Below are positions 27,527 to 35,924 of a DNA stretch of 64,000 bases, in pieces. The notes below the pieces were generated by a model that searched no databases, was not told where the DNA came from, and saw nothing but the letters and a program-made list of their open reading frames with translations. Source of the DNA: Streptomyces armeniacus (lineage in GTDB: Bacteria > Actinomycetota > Actinomycetes > Streptomycetales > Streptomycetaceae); the NCBI RefSeq assembly GCF_003355155.1, contig NZ_CP031320.1, positions 7,529,336-7,593,335 of the forward strand, given 5' to 3'. A program made the position numbers and the translations under genes. The stretch's first letter is position 1; the number at the start of each line of letters is the position of its first letter.

Positions 27527-28744
27527 TTACGGTTCCTCCTTCACCGTCTCCGCGAGGCGGTTCGCCATCTCGGCCGCGAAGCCGGGGTCGTTGATGTGGG
27601 TTTCGCGTTCGACGAGCCGTACCCGGCCGGGGTCCACGCCCGCGCGGACCGCGTCGAAGAGGGCGGCGTCCGCGGCCGGGTCGTAGAACGGCGCGCCCTC
27701 GACCGACAGCATGGACACGCCGCGCAGCGGCAGGAACACCGTGCAGGGCCCGGTGCCCGCCGAGACCCGTGCCGCGACCCTGGCGCCCAGCTCGGCGCAC
27801 TCCTCCGGGGTCGTACGCATCAGGGTCACGCTCGGGTTGTGCACGTACAGGTTCCGGTGCGCGAACCGCTCCGGAACGGTGTCCCTCGGGCCGAAGTTGA
27901 CCATGTCCAGCGCGCCGACCGACACCACCTGCGGCACGCCCGCGCCCGCCGCGCCCGTGAGCCGCCCCGGCCCGGCCGAGAAGACGCCGCCGACCAGCTC
28001 GTCCGCCAGCTCGGTCGTCGTCATGTCCAGCACCCCCGCCAACTGGCCCTGCGCGACCAGGGACTCCAGCGTGCGGCCGCCGGAGCCGGTCATGTGGAAC
28101 ACCAGCACCTCGTAGGCCCGCTGCTCCAGCACCTGCCGCGCCGCCTGGACGCCCGGCGTCGTCACCCCGAACATGCTCGCCGCGAGCAGCGGCTTCACCG
28201 CCCCCAGCGCCACCTCGGGCCGGGTCACCATGCCCGCCACGGCCGCGGCGGCGTTGGCGATGATCTGCGCGGAGAGCCGGTTCACGCCGGCGACGTCCAC
28301 CACGCTCGGCATCAGTACGAGATCGGACTCACCGACGTACGCCTGCGTGTCACCCGACGCCGCTGTCGACACGATCACCTTGGGCACGCCGAGCGGCAGT
28401 ACGCGGAAGGCGCGGGCCGCGATCGACGTACCGCCGGTGCCGCCGAGCGCCAGCGCGCCCGCGCACCGGCCCTCGGCGTGCAGCCGGGCGACCACCGCCC
28501 CGGCGCCCTCGGCCATGGTGGTCACGGCGGCGCCGCGGTCGCCCCGCGCGGCCAGCTCCGCGATGTCGGCGCCTGCGGCGGCGGCGACCTCCGCGCGCGT
28601 GACGTCCGCCGGGATGCCGGCGTCCTCCTGCACCCCGACGTCCACGACGACCGGTTCGACACCCGCGGCGCGCAACCGGTCGCGCGCGAAGGCGTATTCC
28701 GGACCCTTCGTGTCCAGCGTCCCGAGAAGCACCACTTCAGGCAT
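27527..28744 (-). CDS. Tm-1-like ATP-binding domain protein (UPF0261)
   Basis: A 405-aa protein of the UPF0261/Tm-1-like family: [20 protein letters not shown] at the N terminus, then [37 protein letters not shown] and [18 protein letters not shown], the conserved glycine-rich blocks. The family binds ATP, but its cellular role in bacteria is unknown. Start ATG 28744. It lies directly upstream of the PEP-hydrolase-like gene; the pair corresponds to the two halves of the plant viral-resistance protein Tm-1. Confidence 0.85.
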   Translation of the reverse strand: MPEVVLLGTLDTKGPEYAFARDRLRAAGVEPVVVDVGVQEDAGIPADVTRAEVAAAAGADIAELAARGDRGAAVTTMAEGAGAVVARLHAEGRCAGALALGGTGGTSIAARAFRVLPLGVPKVIVSTAASGDTQAYVGESDLVLMPSVVDVAGVNRLSAQIIANAAAAVAGMVTRPEVALGAVKPLLAASMFGVTTPGVQAARQVLEQRAYEVLVFHMTGSGGRTLESLVAQGQLAGVLDMTTTELADELVGGVFSAGPGRLTGAAGAGVPQVVSVGALDMVNFGPRDTVPERFAHRNLYVHNPSVTLMRTTPEECAELGARVAARVSAGTGPCTVFLPLRGVSMLSVEGAPFYDPAADAALFDAVRAGVDPGRVRLVERETHINDPGFAAEMANRLAETVKEEP

Positions 28745-28876
28745 GGACCCGCCTCCCTCTCTACCGTCTGCCGGCCGGCGGCGGAGCCGAGGTCCGCGGC
28801 GTCGCGCCCGCCGCGCCGATCGTACGGGCGCCGGGGCGCGTGCGCCCCGCACCGGGCGCCGTGTCCTGCCGCGCGC

Positions 28877-29362
28877 TCAGGACGCGCCGCCGCCGTGGAA
28901 GCGGCGGTGCAGCTCGCGTACCTGCTCCGCCAGGGCGGGAACCGGCCCCTCCACCTCGGCGCCGGGCACGACCTCGCGGATCGGCAGGGCCCGTACGGGC
29001 AGCGCCGGCACCCCCAACTCGGCGAGCCAGGCCGCCAGCTGCTCTGATGACGCCACGTACACGATGCGGCCCAGCCCGACCCAGCCGTGCGCGGCGGCGC
29101 ACATCGGGCAGTGCTCACCGGAGGTGAAGACGGTCGCCGCGGCCCGCTCCGCGGGCGTCATGTTCGCCGCCGACCAGCGCGCCAGCTCGAACTCGGGATG
29201 CCGGGTCCGGTCGCCCGCGGCCACGCGGTTGTGGTCCTCGGCCAGAACGGTCCCGCCCGCGTCGACGAGCACGGAGCCGAACGGCTCGTCGCCCGCCTCC
29301 AGCGCCTCGCCCGCCAGCTCCACGCAGCGGCGCAGGTGCCGCAGGTCAGCGTCGTTCACCAT
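28877..29362 (-). CDS. Nucleoside/guanine deaminase (cytidine deaminase-like fold)
   Basis: A 161-aa zinc deaminase. The zinc ligands are visible: the His-x-Glu site appears as HPE (TRHPEFELARW) and the Cys pair as EHCPMCAAAHGW. The Pro between His and Glu differs from the more usual Ala/Val. It probably deaminates guanine, cytosine or a related base in the cytosol. ATG 29362 with GGAGGCACC upstream. It is divergent from a MarR regulator 130 bp away whose operator may also affect it. Confidence 0.85.
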   Translation of the reverse strand: MVNDADLRHLRRCVELAGEALEAGDEPFGSVLVDAGGTVLAEDHNRVAAGDRTRHPEFELARWSAANMTPAERAAATVFTSGEHCPMCAAAHGWVGLGRIVYVASSEQLAAWLAELGVPALPVRALPIREVVPGAEVEGPVPALAEQVRELHRRFHGGGAS

Positions 29363-29462
29363 GGTGCCTCCAGTGGATGATCCGCTCGGATGCTAGCGCC
29401 TGTCGTCAAAGCAGCGCCCGCCGTCCGCCGCAGCCGGAGTCGAGCCACCCCGCGCGGCATCT

Positions 29463-29476
29463 TGCTTGTACAAGCA
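29463..29476. promoter_or_regulatory. MarR-type operator palindrome
   Basis: TGCTTGTACAAGCA is a perfect 14-bp palindrome 16 nt before the GTG start of the MarR gene, in the divergent gap. Its length, AT-rich centre and position fit an autoregulatory MarR dimer site. Confidence 0.65.
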
Positions 29477-29491
29477 GATAGTGTGCGCGGT

Positions 29492-30064
29492 GTGAGTGCG
29501 ACCGCGACACCCGAAGAGACACCCGGGGCACCCCGCCCCGCCGACGACGCGCAGGACGACCGCTGGTGCATGGCCGTACGGCTCCTGGGGCGCGTGGAGA
29601 AGCAGCTGGACGAGACGCTTCAGCGCCGGCACGGGCTGCCCCTCTCCGAATACCGCGCGCTGTGCGCGCTGGCACGGGACGACAGCGGCCCGGCGCTGCG
29701 GATGGGGGAGCTGGCCGAACGCATCGGGCTCAAGGACAGCACGGTCACACGCCTCGTCGCCCGCCTGGAGTCCCGGGAACTGGCCGAGCGCACCGCCGCC
29801 GCCGGCGACGGGCGCGCCGTGTCCGCGGGCATCACGCCCTCCGGCCGGCAGCGCTACGAGGCGGCGACGCCCACCTACCGGGCCGCACTCGGGGACGCCC
29901 TGGAGGGCGCCCTCACGAACGAGTACCTCGCCGACCTCGCCGCCTGGGTGCGTACGGGCGAATCCGCCGCGGACGGCGCCCCCTCCCACGGGCCGCACAC
30001 CGGGACCCGGCAACCGGGCGCGCACCGGCCGGGCCCACCGCCCTCGCGAAAGGACCACCCGTGA
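29492..30064 (+). CDS. MarR-family transcriptional regulator
   Basis: A 190-aa protein with a winged-helix domain at about 55-120 (MGELAERIGLKDSTVTRLVARLESRELAERTAAAGDGRAVSAGIT), preceded by LLGRVEKQLDETLQRRHGLPLSEYRAL. The C-terminal 35 residues are low complexity. GTG 29492 (VSATATPEE) is taken as the start, just after the TGCTTGTACAAGCA palindrome. Its stop overlaps the GTG of a methyltransferase gene (GTGA), so regulator and enzyme are coupled; the regulator probably responds to the enzyme's substrate or product. Confidence 0.88.
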   Translation: MSATATPEETPGAPRPADDAQDDRWCMAVRLLGRVEKQLDETLQRRHGLPLSEYRALCALARDDSGPALRMGELAERIGLKDSTVTRLVARLESRELAERTAAAGDGRAVSAGITPSGRQRYEAATPTYRAALGDALEGALTNEYLADLAAWVRTGESAADGAPSHGPHTGTRQPGAHRPGPPPSRKDHP

Positions 30065-30822
30065 CCGCAGCCGACGAACACTACGACCGTCTGCTCGCCG
30101 AGCACTACACCTGGATGCTCGGCGGCGACATCGAGGCGGCCACCGCGGCGCAGACCGAACTCCTCGGCGGACTGGGACTGTCCGGCGCCGGGGACGGTGC
30201 CGCGGCCGTCGACCTCGGCTGCGGCCCAGGGCCGCAGTCCCTCGCCCTGGCCCGGCTCGGCTTCACGCCGGTGACGGCGGTCGACTCCAGCGCCGTACTC
30301 CTCGGTGAACTCGCGGAACACGCCCGGCGGTCCGGCGTCACCCGGACCGTCCGCCCCGTACACGACGACATCCGCGGCGCGCTACCGCGCCTCGCCGCCG
30401 CGGGCTCGGTCGCGGCCGTCGTGTGCATGGGCGACACGCTGCCGCACCTGCCCGCCCGTACGGACGTGGGGGAGCTGATCGAGGACGCCGCCGAGGCGCT
30501 GCGGCCCGGCGGGAGCTTCGTCGCCACCTACCGCGACCTGACGCGCGCGCTGCACGGGCCGGACCGCTTCGTGCCCGTCCGCAGCAGCGCCGACCGTATC
30601 CTCACGTGCTACCTCGAGTATGTGGACGAGGACACGGTCCAGGTCCACGACCTGCTGCACACACGCCAGGATGGCGCCTGGCAGCTGAGGACCGGAAGTT
30701 ACCCCAAACTCCGGCTGGCGCCCGAGTGGCTGGCCGGCCGGTGCCGGGCGGCCGGCCTCGCCATCCGCCACGACGAGACCGGCCCCCGCGGCCTGCGCGT
30801 CCTGCACGCGGTCAAGCCCTGA
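30061..30822 (+). CDS. Class I SAM-dependent methyltransferase
   Basis: A 253-aa protein with a Rossmann-type SAM-binding fold: motif I AAVDLGCGPGPQSLALARLG near residue 50, motif II PVTAVDSS, motif III VAAVVCMGDTLPHL and post-motif LRPGGSFVATYRDL. The substrate is unknown. It starts within the stop codon of the MarR gene (4-base overlap), so expression is tied to that regulator. It converges with rpmE2. Confidence 0.87.
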   Translation: MTAADEHYDRLLAEHYTWMLGGDIEAATAAQTELLGGLGLSGAGDGAAAVDLGCGPGPQSLALARLGFTPVTAVDSSAVLLGELAEHARRSGVTRTVRPVHDDIRGALPRLAAAGSVAAVVCMGDTLPHLPARTDVGELIEDAAEALRPGGSFVATYRDLTRALHGPDRFVPVRSSADRILTCYLEYVDEDTVQVHDLLHTRQDGAWQLRTGSYPKLRLAPEWLAGRCRAAGLAIRHDETGPRGLRVLHAVKP

Positions 30823-30856
30823 CGGCCGTACGGCGCGGGCCGCGGGGGCCGCTCCC

Positions 30857-31114
30857 TCAACTGCCAGCGCCGCCCTTTCCGTAGCGGCGCTCGAAGCGCT
30901 GGACGCGGCCCTGGGTGTCCACGACGCGGGACTTCCCCGAGTAGAAGGGGTGGCTGGCCGAGGAGATCTCCACCTCGATCAGCGGGTAGGTCCTGCCGTC
31001 CTCCCAGACGACGGTCTTGTCGCTGGTGCCGGTGGAGCGGGTCAGGAAGGCGAAGCCCGCCGCGGTGTCGCGGAAGACGACGTAGTCGTACGGGGGATGG
31101 ATGCCGGGTTTCAT
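30857..31114 (-). CDS. rpmE2: 50S ribosomal protein L31 type B (zinc-free)
   Basis: An 85-aa L31 paralogue: [20 protein letters not shown], then [26 protein letters not shown]. It lacks the CxxC zinc-binding pairs of L31 type A, so it is the paralogue that replaces the zinc-containing protein during zinc shortage, normally under Zur repression. GGAG lies before the ATG at 31114. Immediately upstream (from 31123) is the end of an IS630-like element. The native promoter and any Zur box are therefore absent from this window, either by real insertion or because the assembly joins here. Confidence 0.92.
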   Translation of the reverse strand: MKPGIHPPYDYVVFRDTAAGFAFLTRSTGTSDKTVVWEDGRTYPLIEVEISSASHPFYSGKSRVVDTQGRVQRFERRYGKGGAGS

Positions 31115-31122
31115 CGGTGGCT

Positions 31123-31273
31123 CCTAGTCTTCTGAGTCGGGAATTCCGTTCAGATGTGTAGGGTTGCCTGGTGGCGCGTATTGGGCGGCCGAAGGCCGAG
31201 TTGATTCTGTCGGAGGAGGAGCGGGCGGCACTGGAGGGGTGGGTGCGGCGCCGTTCCACGCCGCAGGCATGGG
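31123..31273 (+). mobile_element. IS630-family insertion sequence, 5' fragment (copy 1)
   Basis: It begins at a CTAG site (31124-31127), the usual IS630 target, followed by TCTTCTGAGTCGGGAATTC as a terminal sequence. A transposase start follows at GTG 31171 (MARIGRPKAELILSEEERAALEGWVRRRSTPQAWA). These 151 bp match 63850-64000 with a single visible mismatch. The transposase continues only to about residue 35, then the sequence switches to a WYL-domain protein, so only the 5' end is present. IS630 elements insert at CTAG and duplicate TA. The switch probably marks an assembly join inside a repeated element. Confidence 0.75.
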
Positions 31274-31276
31274 CTC

Positions 31277-31467
31277 AGATGGGTCTAGGGGCCAGGGACG
31301 GGGACTGGGTGGACGTCGAGATGGCGTACCCGGTGCTGCGGGCCGTACGGCAGCTGCTCCAGTTCGGCACGGACGTCCGGGTCGTGGACCCGCCCGAGGC
31401 CCGTACGGAGATCGTGCGCGCCGTCGCGGACCTCCACGCGCTGTACGGGCGCCAGGACCCGGCCTAG
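31277..31467 (+). pseudogene. WYL-domain regulator, C-terminal remnant fused in frame to the IS fragment
   Basis: After the transposase-like start, the same frame reads GDWVDVEMAYPVLRAVRQLL, then TDVRVVDPPEARTEIVRAVADLHALYG to a stop. This resembles the last 50-60 residues of WYL-domain (DeoR/YafY-like) regulators. The helix-turn-helix and most of the WYL domain are missing. The apparent 98-aa chimeric protein is not a credible gene product. No start codon or ribosome site of its own is visible. Confidence 0.6.
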
Positions 31468-31491
31468 GGCGGGTCTTCCATGTCCCGCGTC

Positions 31492-32358
31492 TCAGCCCCG
31501 GTCCGCCGCGTCCTGTTCGCGGAGGAAGGTGACGAGCACGGCGGTGAGTTCGGCCGGTGCGTCCTCCTGGACCAGATGGCCGGCGCCTTCGATGAGTTCG
31601 AGCCGGGCGCCGGGGATGAGGGACGCGAGCTCACGGCCCTTGGCCGCGGGAATCCAGCTGTCCTCCGTGCCCCAGCAGACGAGCGCGGGCATCGTGATCT
31701 CGCCGTACCTTCCCTGCACCTCGTCGGTGTAGCGCTGGTCGGCCTGCGCGATCTGCCGGTAGAACGCGGCCTGTCCGGGCTCGCCCAGCCACGGCTCGGC
31801 CAGCCGGTCGAGGGTGGCCGGATGCAGTCCGGGGCCGCTGGCGGAGGTGAGGTACTCGCGTACGAGCGCACGGTGCAGCGCCGGCGGCAACTGCTCGAAT
31901 ACCGCCGCGTTCTCGCCGACCAGCCGGAAGAACGGCGATCCCCACGGCTCCAGCGCCACCGGGTCCACGAGCGCGAGCGCGCGGTAGCGCGCGCCGTGCA
32001 GCAGGTGTGCGCGGAGGGCGGTGGCGCCGCCGAAGTCGTGGGCGACGACGAGCGGTTCGTCGGGTCCCGTCAGCTCCCAGTGCGCCAGCAGCTCGGTGAA
32101 CACGCGGCCCTGCGCGGCCAGCGAGATGTCCTGTCCCGCGGCCATCTCGGACCGGCCGTAGCCGGGCATGTCCCACACGTACACCGTGCGGTCCCGCGCC
32201 AGGCCGCGGGCGACGGCCCGCCACACGTACGACGAGAAGGGTGTGCCGTGGCACAGCACGACGGGCCGTCGCCGCCCGCCCCCCGTTCCGGGAAGGCGCG
32301 TCCAGCGCACCTCCCCGGCCTCGCTCCGGAACCGCTCGTTCAGCTCCCAATCATTCAC
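31492..32358 (-). CDS. Alpha/beta hydrolase, haloalkane dehalogenase/epoxide hydrolase-like
   Basis: A 288-aa hydrolase: oxyanion segment LCHGTPFSSYVWR, nucleophile elbow LVVAHDFGGATALRAHLL with Asp (not Ser) as nucleophile, a cap domain near 150-210, and catalytic His in EGAGHLVQEDAPAEL. An Asp nucleophile points to haloalkane or haloacetate dehalogenases or epoxide hydrolases. The halide-stabilising residues cannot be assigned with certainty. Start ATG 32358. It lies downstream of the OmpA-type gene on the same strand but separated by about 170 bp with repeats. Confidence 0.85.
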   Translation of the reverse strand: MNDWELNERFRSEAGEVRWTRLPGTGGGRRRPVVLCHGTPFSSYVWRAVARGLARDRTVYVWDMPGYGRSEMAAGQDISLAAQGRVFTELLAHWELTGPDEPLVVAHDFGGATALRAHLLHGARYRALALVDPVALEPWGSPFFRLVGENAAVFEQLPPALHRALVREYLTSASGPGLHPATLDRLAEPWLGEPGQAAFYRQIAQADQRYTDEVQGRYGEITMPALVCWGTEDSWIPAAKGRELASLIPGARLELIEGAGHLVQEDAPAELTAVLVTFLREQDAADRG

Positions 32359-32396
32359 GCTGCCGCTCCCCGCTCCCCGCTTCTCGCACCTTTCGC

Positions 32397-32441
32397 CGTT
32401 CGGCGTTCGGCGTTCGGCGTTCGGCGTTCGTCGTTCGTCGG
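32397..32441. repeat. Heptanucleotide tandem repeat GTTCGGC
   Basis: About five consecutive GTTCGGC units followed by two GTTCGTC variants, in the intergenic gap upstream of the dehalogenase-like gene. Such microsatellites can vary in copy number; a regulatory effect is speculative. Confidence 0.8.
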
Positions 32442-32527
32442 CCCAGGCTAACGGCGGGTGCGGGCGCGCCGCACGGGAGTTTCGGGGCCCGTACGGGTGC
32501 CGCGGAGGGCTGTGGGAGCTGCGGGGT

Positions 32528-33271
32528 TCACTCCCCGCGGGGGAAGGAGACCTCGACGCGGCGGTTCTTCGTACGGCCTTCCTCCGTGCCGTTGTCGGCG
32601 ATGGGGTAGTCCTCGCTGTAGCCGCGTACGCGGAAGGTCACGTTCGGGTCCAGCTCCTTGGAGAGCTGCTTCTGGACGGCCGTGGCGCGCTTCTTGGACA
32701 GCGTCTTGCCGTGCTCGTACGAGCCGAGGTCGTCGGTGAAGCCGAACACGTTCACCTCGGTCGCGTTCTGGTTCTTCACCTCGGCGGCGATCTGCTCGAT
32801 ACGCGACTGGGCCTCGCCGTTGAGCTTGTCGCTGTCCTTCGGGAAGAGGACCTCGGCCTGCAGCGTGAACTTGGTCTTGTTGTTGCTGTCCTCCCGCCGT
32901 TCCTCCCCGCCGATGTCCTCGGTCACGAACTTGATGTCCAGCACCTTGCTGGGCGCCAGCTGCGCACCGTCGGCGAGCTTCAGCCCGGACGCCTGCGCGT
33001 CGATCTTCGACACGGGCTGGGCGTCCCCGATGTTGTCGGGCGGCTCGCTGTACTCGGGCGCGGGCCCACCGGTCTCACCGGGGAGGGAGGGACCGCCGGT
33101 GGGGATGGTGGTCGGGTTGTCGTCACCGGGAAGGGTCGGCTTCGGCGCCTCGACGCCGGCCGGCGGCGAGGGCTCCGCGTGAACTGTCGCCGAGGCGAGG
33201 CCTGTCAGCAGGACGGCCGAGCTGGTCGTACACGCCGCGAGACGCAGGGCGCGAGCATGGGAAGGGTTCAT
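32528..33271 (-). CDS. Secreted OmpA-family protein of the tad locus
   Basis: A 247-aa protein with a signal peptide (ALRLAACTTSSAVLLTGLASATVHA), a Pro-rich spacer, and a C-terminal OmpA peptidoglycan-binding domain (LFPKDSDKLNGEAQSRIEQIA, VFGFTDDLGSYEHGKTLSKKRATAVQKQL, NRRVEVSF). It would bind the cell wall outside the membrane. ATG 33271 has GAGGG at good spacing; an ATG four codons earlier overlaps the upstream lipoprotein stop (ATGA). It is the last gene of a minus-strand run encoding a tad pilus, so it may anchor the pilus apparatus in the Gram-positive wall. Confidence 0.88.
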   Translation of the reverse strand: MNPSHARALRLAACTTSSAVLLTGLASATVHAEPSPPAGVEAPKPTLPGDDNPTTIPTGGPSLPGETGGPAPEYSEPPDNIGDAQPVSKIDAQASGLKLADGAQLAPSKVLDIKFVTEDIGGEERREDSNNKTKFTLQAEVLFPKDSDKLNGEAQSRIEQIAAEVKNQNATEVNVFGFTDDLGSYEHGKTLSKKRATAVQKQLSKELDPNVTFRVRGYSEDYPIADNGTEEGRTKNRRVEVSFPRGE

Positions 33272-33279
33272 GACGGCCC

Positions 33280-33903
33280 TCATTCGTCGGAGATCTTGAT
33301 AGTGGCCGGCGGCATGTCGGCGATCTGGAAGTCGACGGTGTTGTTGCCCTTGGGCGGGGCGGGGAACTGCGCGTACCACGTCTCCGTATCGCCGCCCTGG
33401 ATTCCCTTCGAGAACGAGGTGCACAGGCAGCGGCCTTCGGTGTCACGCAGAATGTAGTAGCGCTTCTTGCCGCTCTTGTCGGTGAGTTTGGCGCCCGCCA
33501 TCGAGGTCTTGTTCTTGGCGGCAAGTTCTTCCTCGTCGCCCGACCAGCCCGGTGACAGCCAGAGTCCGCTTCCGTTGTTGGTCAGCTTTCCGGTGACGGT
33601 CACGAAGCCCCCCTCTTCGCGCTTGGCGGAGTTGAAGGTCAGCGTGAGGTCGTCGCCGCCCTTCACCTCGGCCAGCACCTCGTTGTCGTCGGGGGCGTCC
33701 GGGCCGCCGCCCCCGCCGTTGTCCTGGTCGGACTGTTCCGCGGACGCGTCGGAGTCCGGCTTGTCGTCGTCCCCTCCCCCGCTGCACCCGGCGACCGTGA
33801 GGACCAGCCCAGTCGTGATCGCCACAGCGGTCAATGCCCTACGGGCCTTCATGGTGCGCCGAACGTTCATGGATAGCTTGTCCTTTACTCGTCGTTCGCT
33901 CAT
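33280..33903 (-). CDS. Lipoprotein of the tad locus, unknown function
   Basis: A protein of up to 207 aa with a type II signal peptide and lipobox (LTVAGC near residue 40), then an Asp/Gly-rich spacer. A beta-rich domain with LTLTFNSAKREEGGFVTVTGKLTNNGSGLW and EGRCLCTSFSKGIQGGDTETWYAQFPAPP follows, which resembles the immunoglobulin-like fold of secreted actinobacterial lipoproteins. ATG 33903 overlaps the stop of the upstream TadE-like gene by one base; MNVRRTMKARR at 33870 is an alternative. It probably decorates or supports the pilus machine at the outer membrane face. Confidence 0.8.
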   Translation of the reverse strand: MSERRVKDKLSMNVRRTMKARRALTAVAITTGLVLTVAGCSGGGDDDKPDSDASAEQSDQDNGGGGGPDAPDDNEVLAEVKGGDDLTLTFNSAKREEGGFVTVTGKLTNNGSGLWLSPGWSGDEEELAAKNKTSMAGAKLTDKSGKKRYYILRDTEGRCLCTSFSKGIQGGDTETWYAQFPAPPKGNNTVDFQIADMPPATIKISDE

Positions 33904-34451
33904 CAGTCGACCAGAACCACCGAGAACAGGTCGGAAGGCTCCAGATCGAGGTCGTCGTCTTCCGGATCGATTTCGATGTCCTCACCGTCACAGGTGATCT
34001 CGATCGTCTTGCCCGCCTCGTCGCCGAAATCGCAGAGGGGCCTGATGACGGCGGTGGCCGACGCCTTGGCGGTCTTGTCCTCCGTGCCGGGAACGATCGT
34101 CTTGCCCGTGGTGAAGCGGGTCTCGATGCGCACGGTGTAGCCGGGGTCCTGCTCCCGGGTGACGGGCTCGCAGTCGAGGACGTCGGAGTCGTTCTTGCCG
34201 GCGAAGTCGCCCGCCGCGCCGCAGCCGTCGCCCGTGATCGGCGCCACCAGGTCGAGCCAGTCCTGCCAGGAGTCCTCGTCGCCGAGCGAGTCGAGGAAAC
34301 CGTCGAAGAACTGGTCGCGGTCGTCCCGCGCCGCGGCGAGCGCCGCGGCGTCGGCGGCGGACTGCCCGCCGTTCCGTACGGTGCTGGCCTGCGCGACGGC
34401 GAAGAAGGCGAGCGCGAGGAACAGCAGACCCGACATCACGACGCCGTACAT
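33903..34451 (-). CDS. TadE/TadG-like pilus assembly protein
   Basis: A protein of about 182 aa with one N-terminal helix (GVVMSGLLFLALAFFAVAQAS) and then NGGQSAADAAALAAARDD, the conserved Gly-x-x-Ala-Ala-Asp-Ala-Ala segment of TadE/TadG pseudopilin-like proteins. The rest is an acidic extracellular domain with paired Cys. The start is uncertain: ATG 34451 is the only normal start codon after the Flp gene, though the frame is open upstream through the Arg/Gly-rich DRGGTVI-type prefix common in this family. It is encoded between the Flp pilin and lipoprotein genes. Confidence 0.75.
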   Translation of the reverse strand: MYGVVMSGLLFLALAFFAVAQASTVRNGGQSAADAAALAAARDDRDQFFDGFLDSLGDEDSWQDWLDLVAPITGDGCGAAGDFAGKNDSDVLDCEPVTREQDPGYTVRIETRFTTGKTIVPGTEDKTAKASATAVIRPLCDFGDEAGKTIEITCDGEDIEIDPEDDDLDLEPSDLFSVVLVD

Positions 34452-34492
34452 GATGACGGTCCCGCCCCGGTCGCCGCCGGGCCTGCGGGCGG

Positions 34493-34690
34493 CTAGCCGA
34501 TGATGGCGGAGACCCAGGTGTTGATGGCGCCGGAGATACGCCCGGAGAGCCCGAGTCCCTGGATCGCGAGGATGATCCCGGCGACCAGGATGACGATGCC
34601 CGCGTACTCGATCGCTCCCGCGCCCCGGTCCGCTCCGCGGCCTCGCATGCGGTTGATGGCCGTGGTGGTCCACTTGCGGATGGGCTTCAT
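34493..34690 (-). CDS. Flp/Fap-type pilin subunit
   Basis: A 65-aa prepilin: a basic leader (MKPIRKWTTTAINRMRGRG), then GAGAIEYAGIVILVAGIILAI. This carries the Glu-Tyr after the processing site and the single hydrophobic helix of Flp pilins. It would be cleaved by a prepilin peptidase (not encoded in the visible locus) and polymerised by the TadA/B/C machinery encoded upstream. ATG 34690 with GGAGACGGAG upstream. Confidence 0.88.
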   Translation of the reverse strand: MKPIRKWTTTAINRMRGRGADRGAGAIEYAGIVILVAGIILAIQGLGLSGRISGAINTWVSAIIG

Positions 34691-34844
34691 CTCGTTCTCC
34701 GTCTCCTCTGGTGTCAGCCGGTCCGCTCGGGGCGGCACATTCCGGAACGTACGGGGCGGCGGCCCGCCGCCGCATGGGCCCGTGGGCCCAAAGGCGGGCC
34801 CAGCGGCCCGTGTGGTGGCGCTGCCGTTCGGCGTCAGCCATGGC

Positions 34845-35789
34845 TCACCGTCCCCCTCCCCCGCCGGGGGTTCCTCCGCCGGAGGCTCCCCCGCCCCGGC
34901 GGGCGGTGCCCAGCCAGAGCGCGATGGCCTCGCTGCGGGTGGTGGCCCGGAGCTTGGTGAAGATGCGGTTGATGTGGTTCTTGACGGTCTTCTCGCTGAT
35001 GAAGCAGGTGGCGGCGATCTGTGGGTTGGTCATGCCCGTCGCGATCAACTCCATCACCTCCGCCTCCCGTTCGCTCAGCCTGTACGCGGTGGCGGTCGCC
35101 CACCGTCGTTGCTCAACTGCCGACTGTTTCATGCCCGTTGAAGGCAGCCCAGGGTTTTGAGCTTCCTGCGACGGATTCGATACCCGCGGTGAGGAAGCGG
35201 GGCGGCCCCCGCCGAGGTCCTCCGGCAGCGGATAGGCGGCCGTACGCGCCCGTGCCTGGTCGAGCAGGGCGGTGGAGGCGGTGGCGGTGAACGGGGTGCG
35301 GCCCTCCGTCAGGTCCCGTACGGCGGTGACGAGCTGGTCCGCCGTGAACTCTCCGTGCACCAGATAGCCGCGCGCCCCCAGCCGTAAGGACTCGTGGACG
35401 ATCTCGCTCTCCCGGCTGTACGTCAGCATCATCACCGGGGCGAGCCGCGCGAGGTGCGGGAGGGCGGCGATGCCGTCCACGCCCGGCATGCGTACGTCGA
35501 GGAGGATCGCGTCGGGCCGCGTGCGCCGGGCCGCCTCGTACGCCTCGTCGCCGTCCGCCGCCCCGGCGACCACGTGGATGTCCGGGCGGCCGCGCAGGAG
35601 GGCGTCGAGTCCGGCGCGTACGACGGGGTTGTCGTCGGCGACGAGCACCCGTACCGGGGGCGGTACGCGTCCGGGGGCGGCGACGTGGGCCGTGGAGCGG
35701 AGGTCGTCGGAGTGCGCGGAGGTGTGCTGGGACACGTGTGCGTCGTCGCCACGGGTCGGGGCGGAGGCTCGGGAGACGTGGTCCGGCAT
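34845..35789 (-). CDS. NarL/LuxR-type response regulator of the tad locus
   Basis: A 314-aa regulator: N-terminal extension of about 45 residues, then a receiver domain (VRVLVADDNPVVRAGLDALL; phospho-acceptor Asp in AILLDVRMPGVDG; switch Thr in VMMLTYS). The usual conserved Lys is replaced in GARGYLVHGE. A Ser/Pro linker and a C-terminal LuxR helix-turn-helix follow (LSEREAEVMELIATGMTNPQIAATCFISEKTVKNHI). It lies 136 bp downstream of its histidine kinase gene and just upstream of the Flp pilin gene, so it probably controls pilus expression. Confidence 0.9.
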   Translation of the reverse strand: MPDHVSRASAPTRGDDAHVSQHTSAHSDDLRSTAHVAAPGRVPPPVRVLVADDNPVVRAGLDALLRGRPDIHVVAGAADGDEAYEAARRTRPDAILLDVRMPGVDGIAALPHLARLAPVMMLTYSRESEIVHESLRLGARGYLVHGEFTADQLVTAVRDLTEGRTPFTATASTALLDQARARTAAYPLPEDLGGGRPASSPRVSNPSQEAQNPGLPSTGMKQSAVEQRRWATATAYRLSEREAEVMELIATGMTNPQIAATCFISEKTVKNHINRIFTKLRATTRSEAIALWLGTARRGGGASGGGTPGGGGGR

Positions 35790-35924
35790 CGGACGGTGCC
35801 TCCTCTCGGTACGGCTCGGGGACGGGAGCGGGGAGCGGGTACGGGCTCGGACTCGGACTCGGGACGGCTGTACGGACCCGGGGTGCGGAACGGGGGCGGG
35901 AGCGCGCCGCGTTGGGGGCGCCGG

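Noticed and set aside
31171..31467. 98-aa protein combining a transposase N terminus and a WYL C terminus
   Set aside because: The two halves belong to unrelated families and meet at a repeated IS sequence; treated as a chimera.
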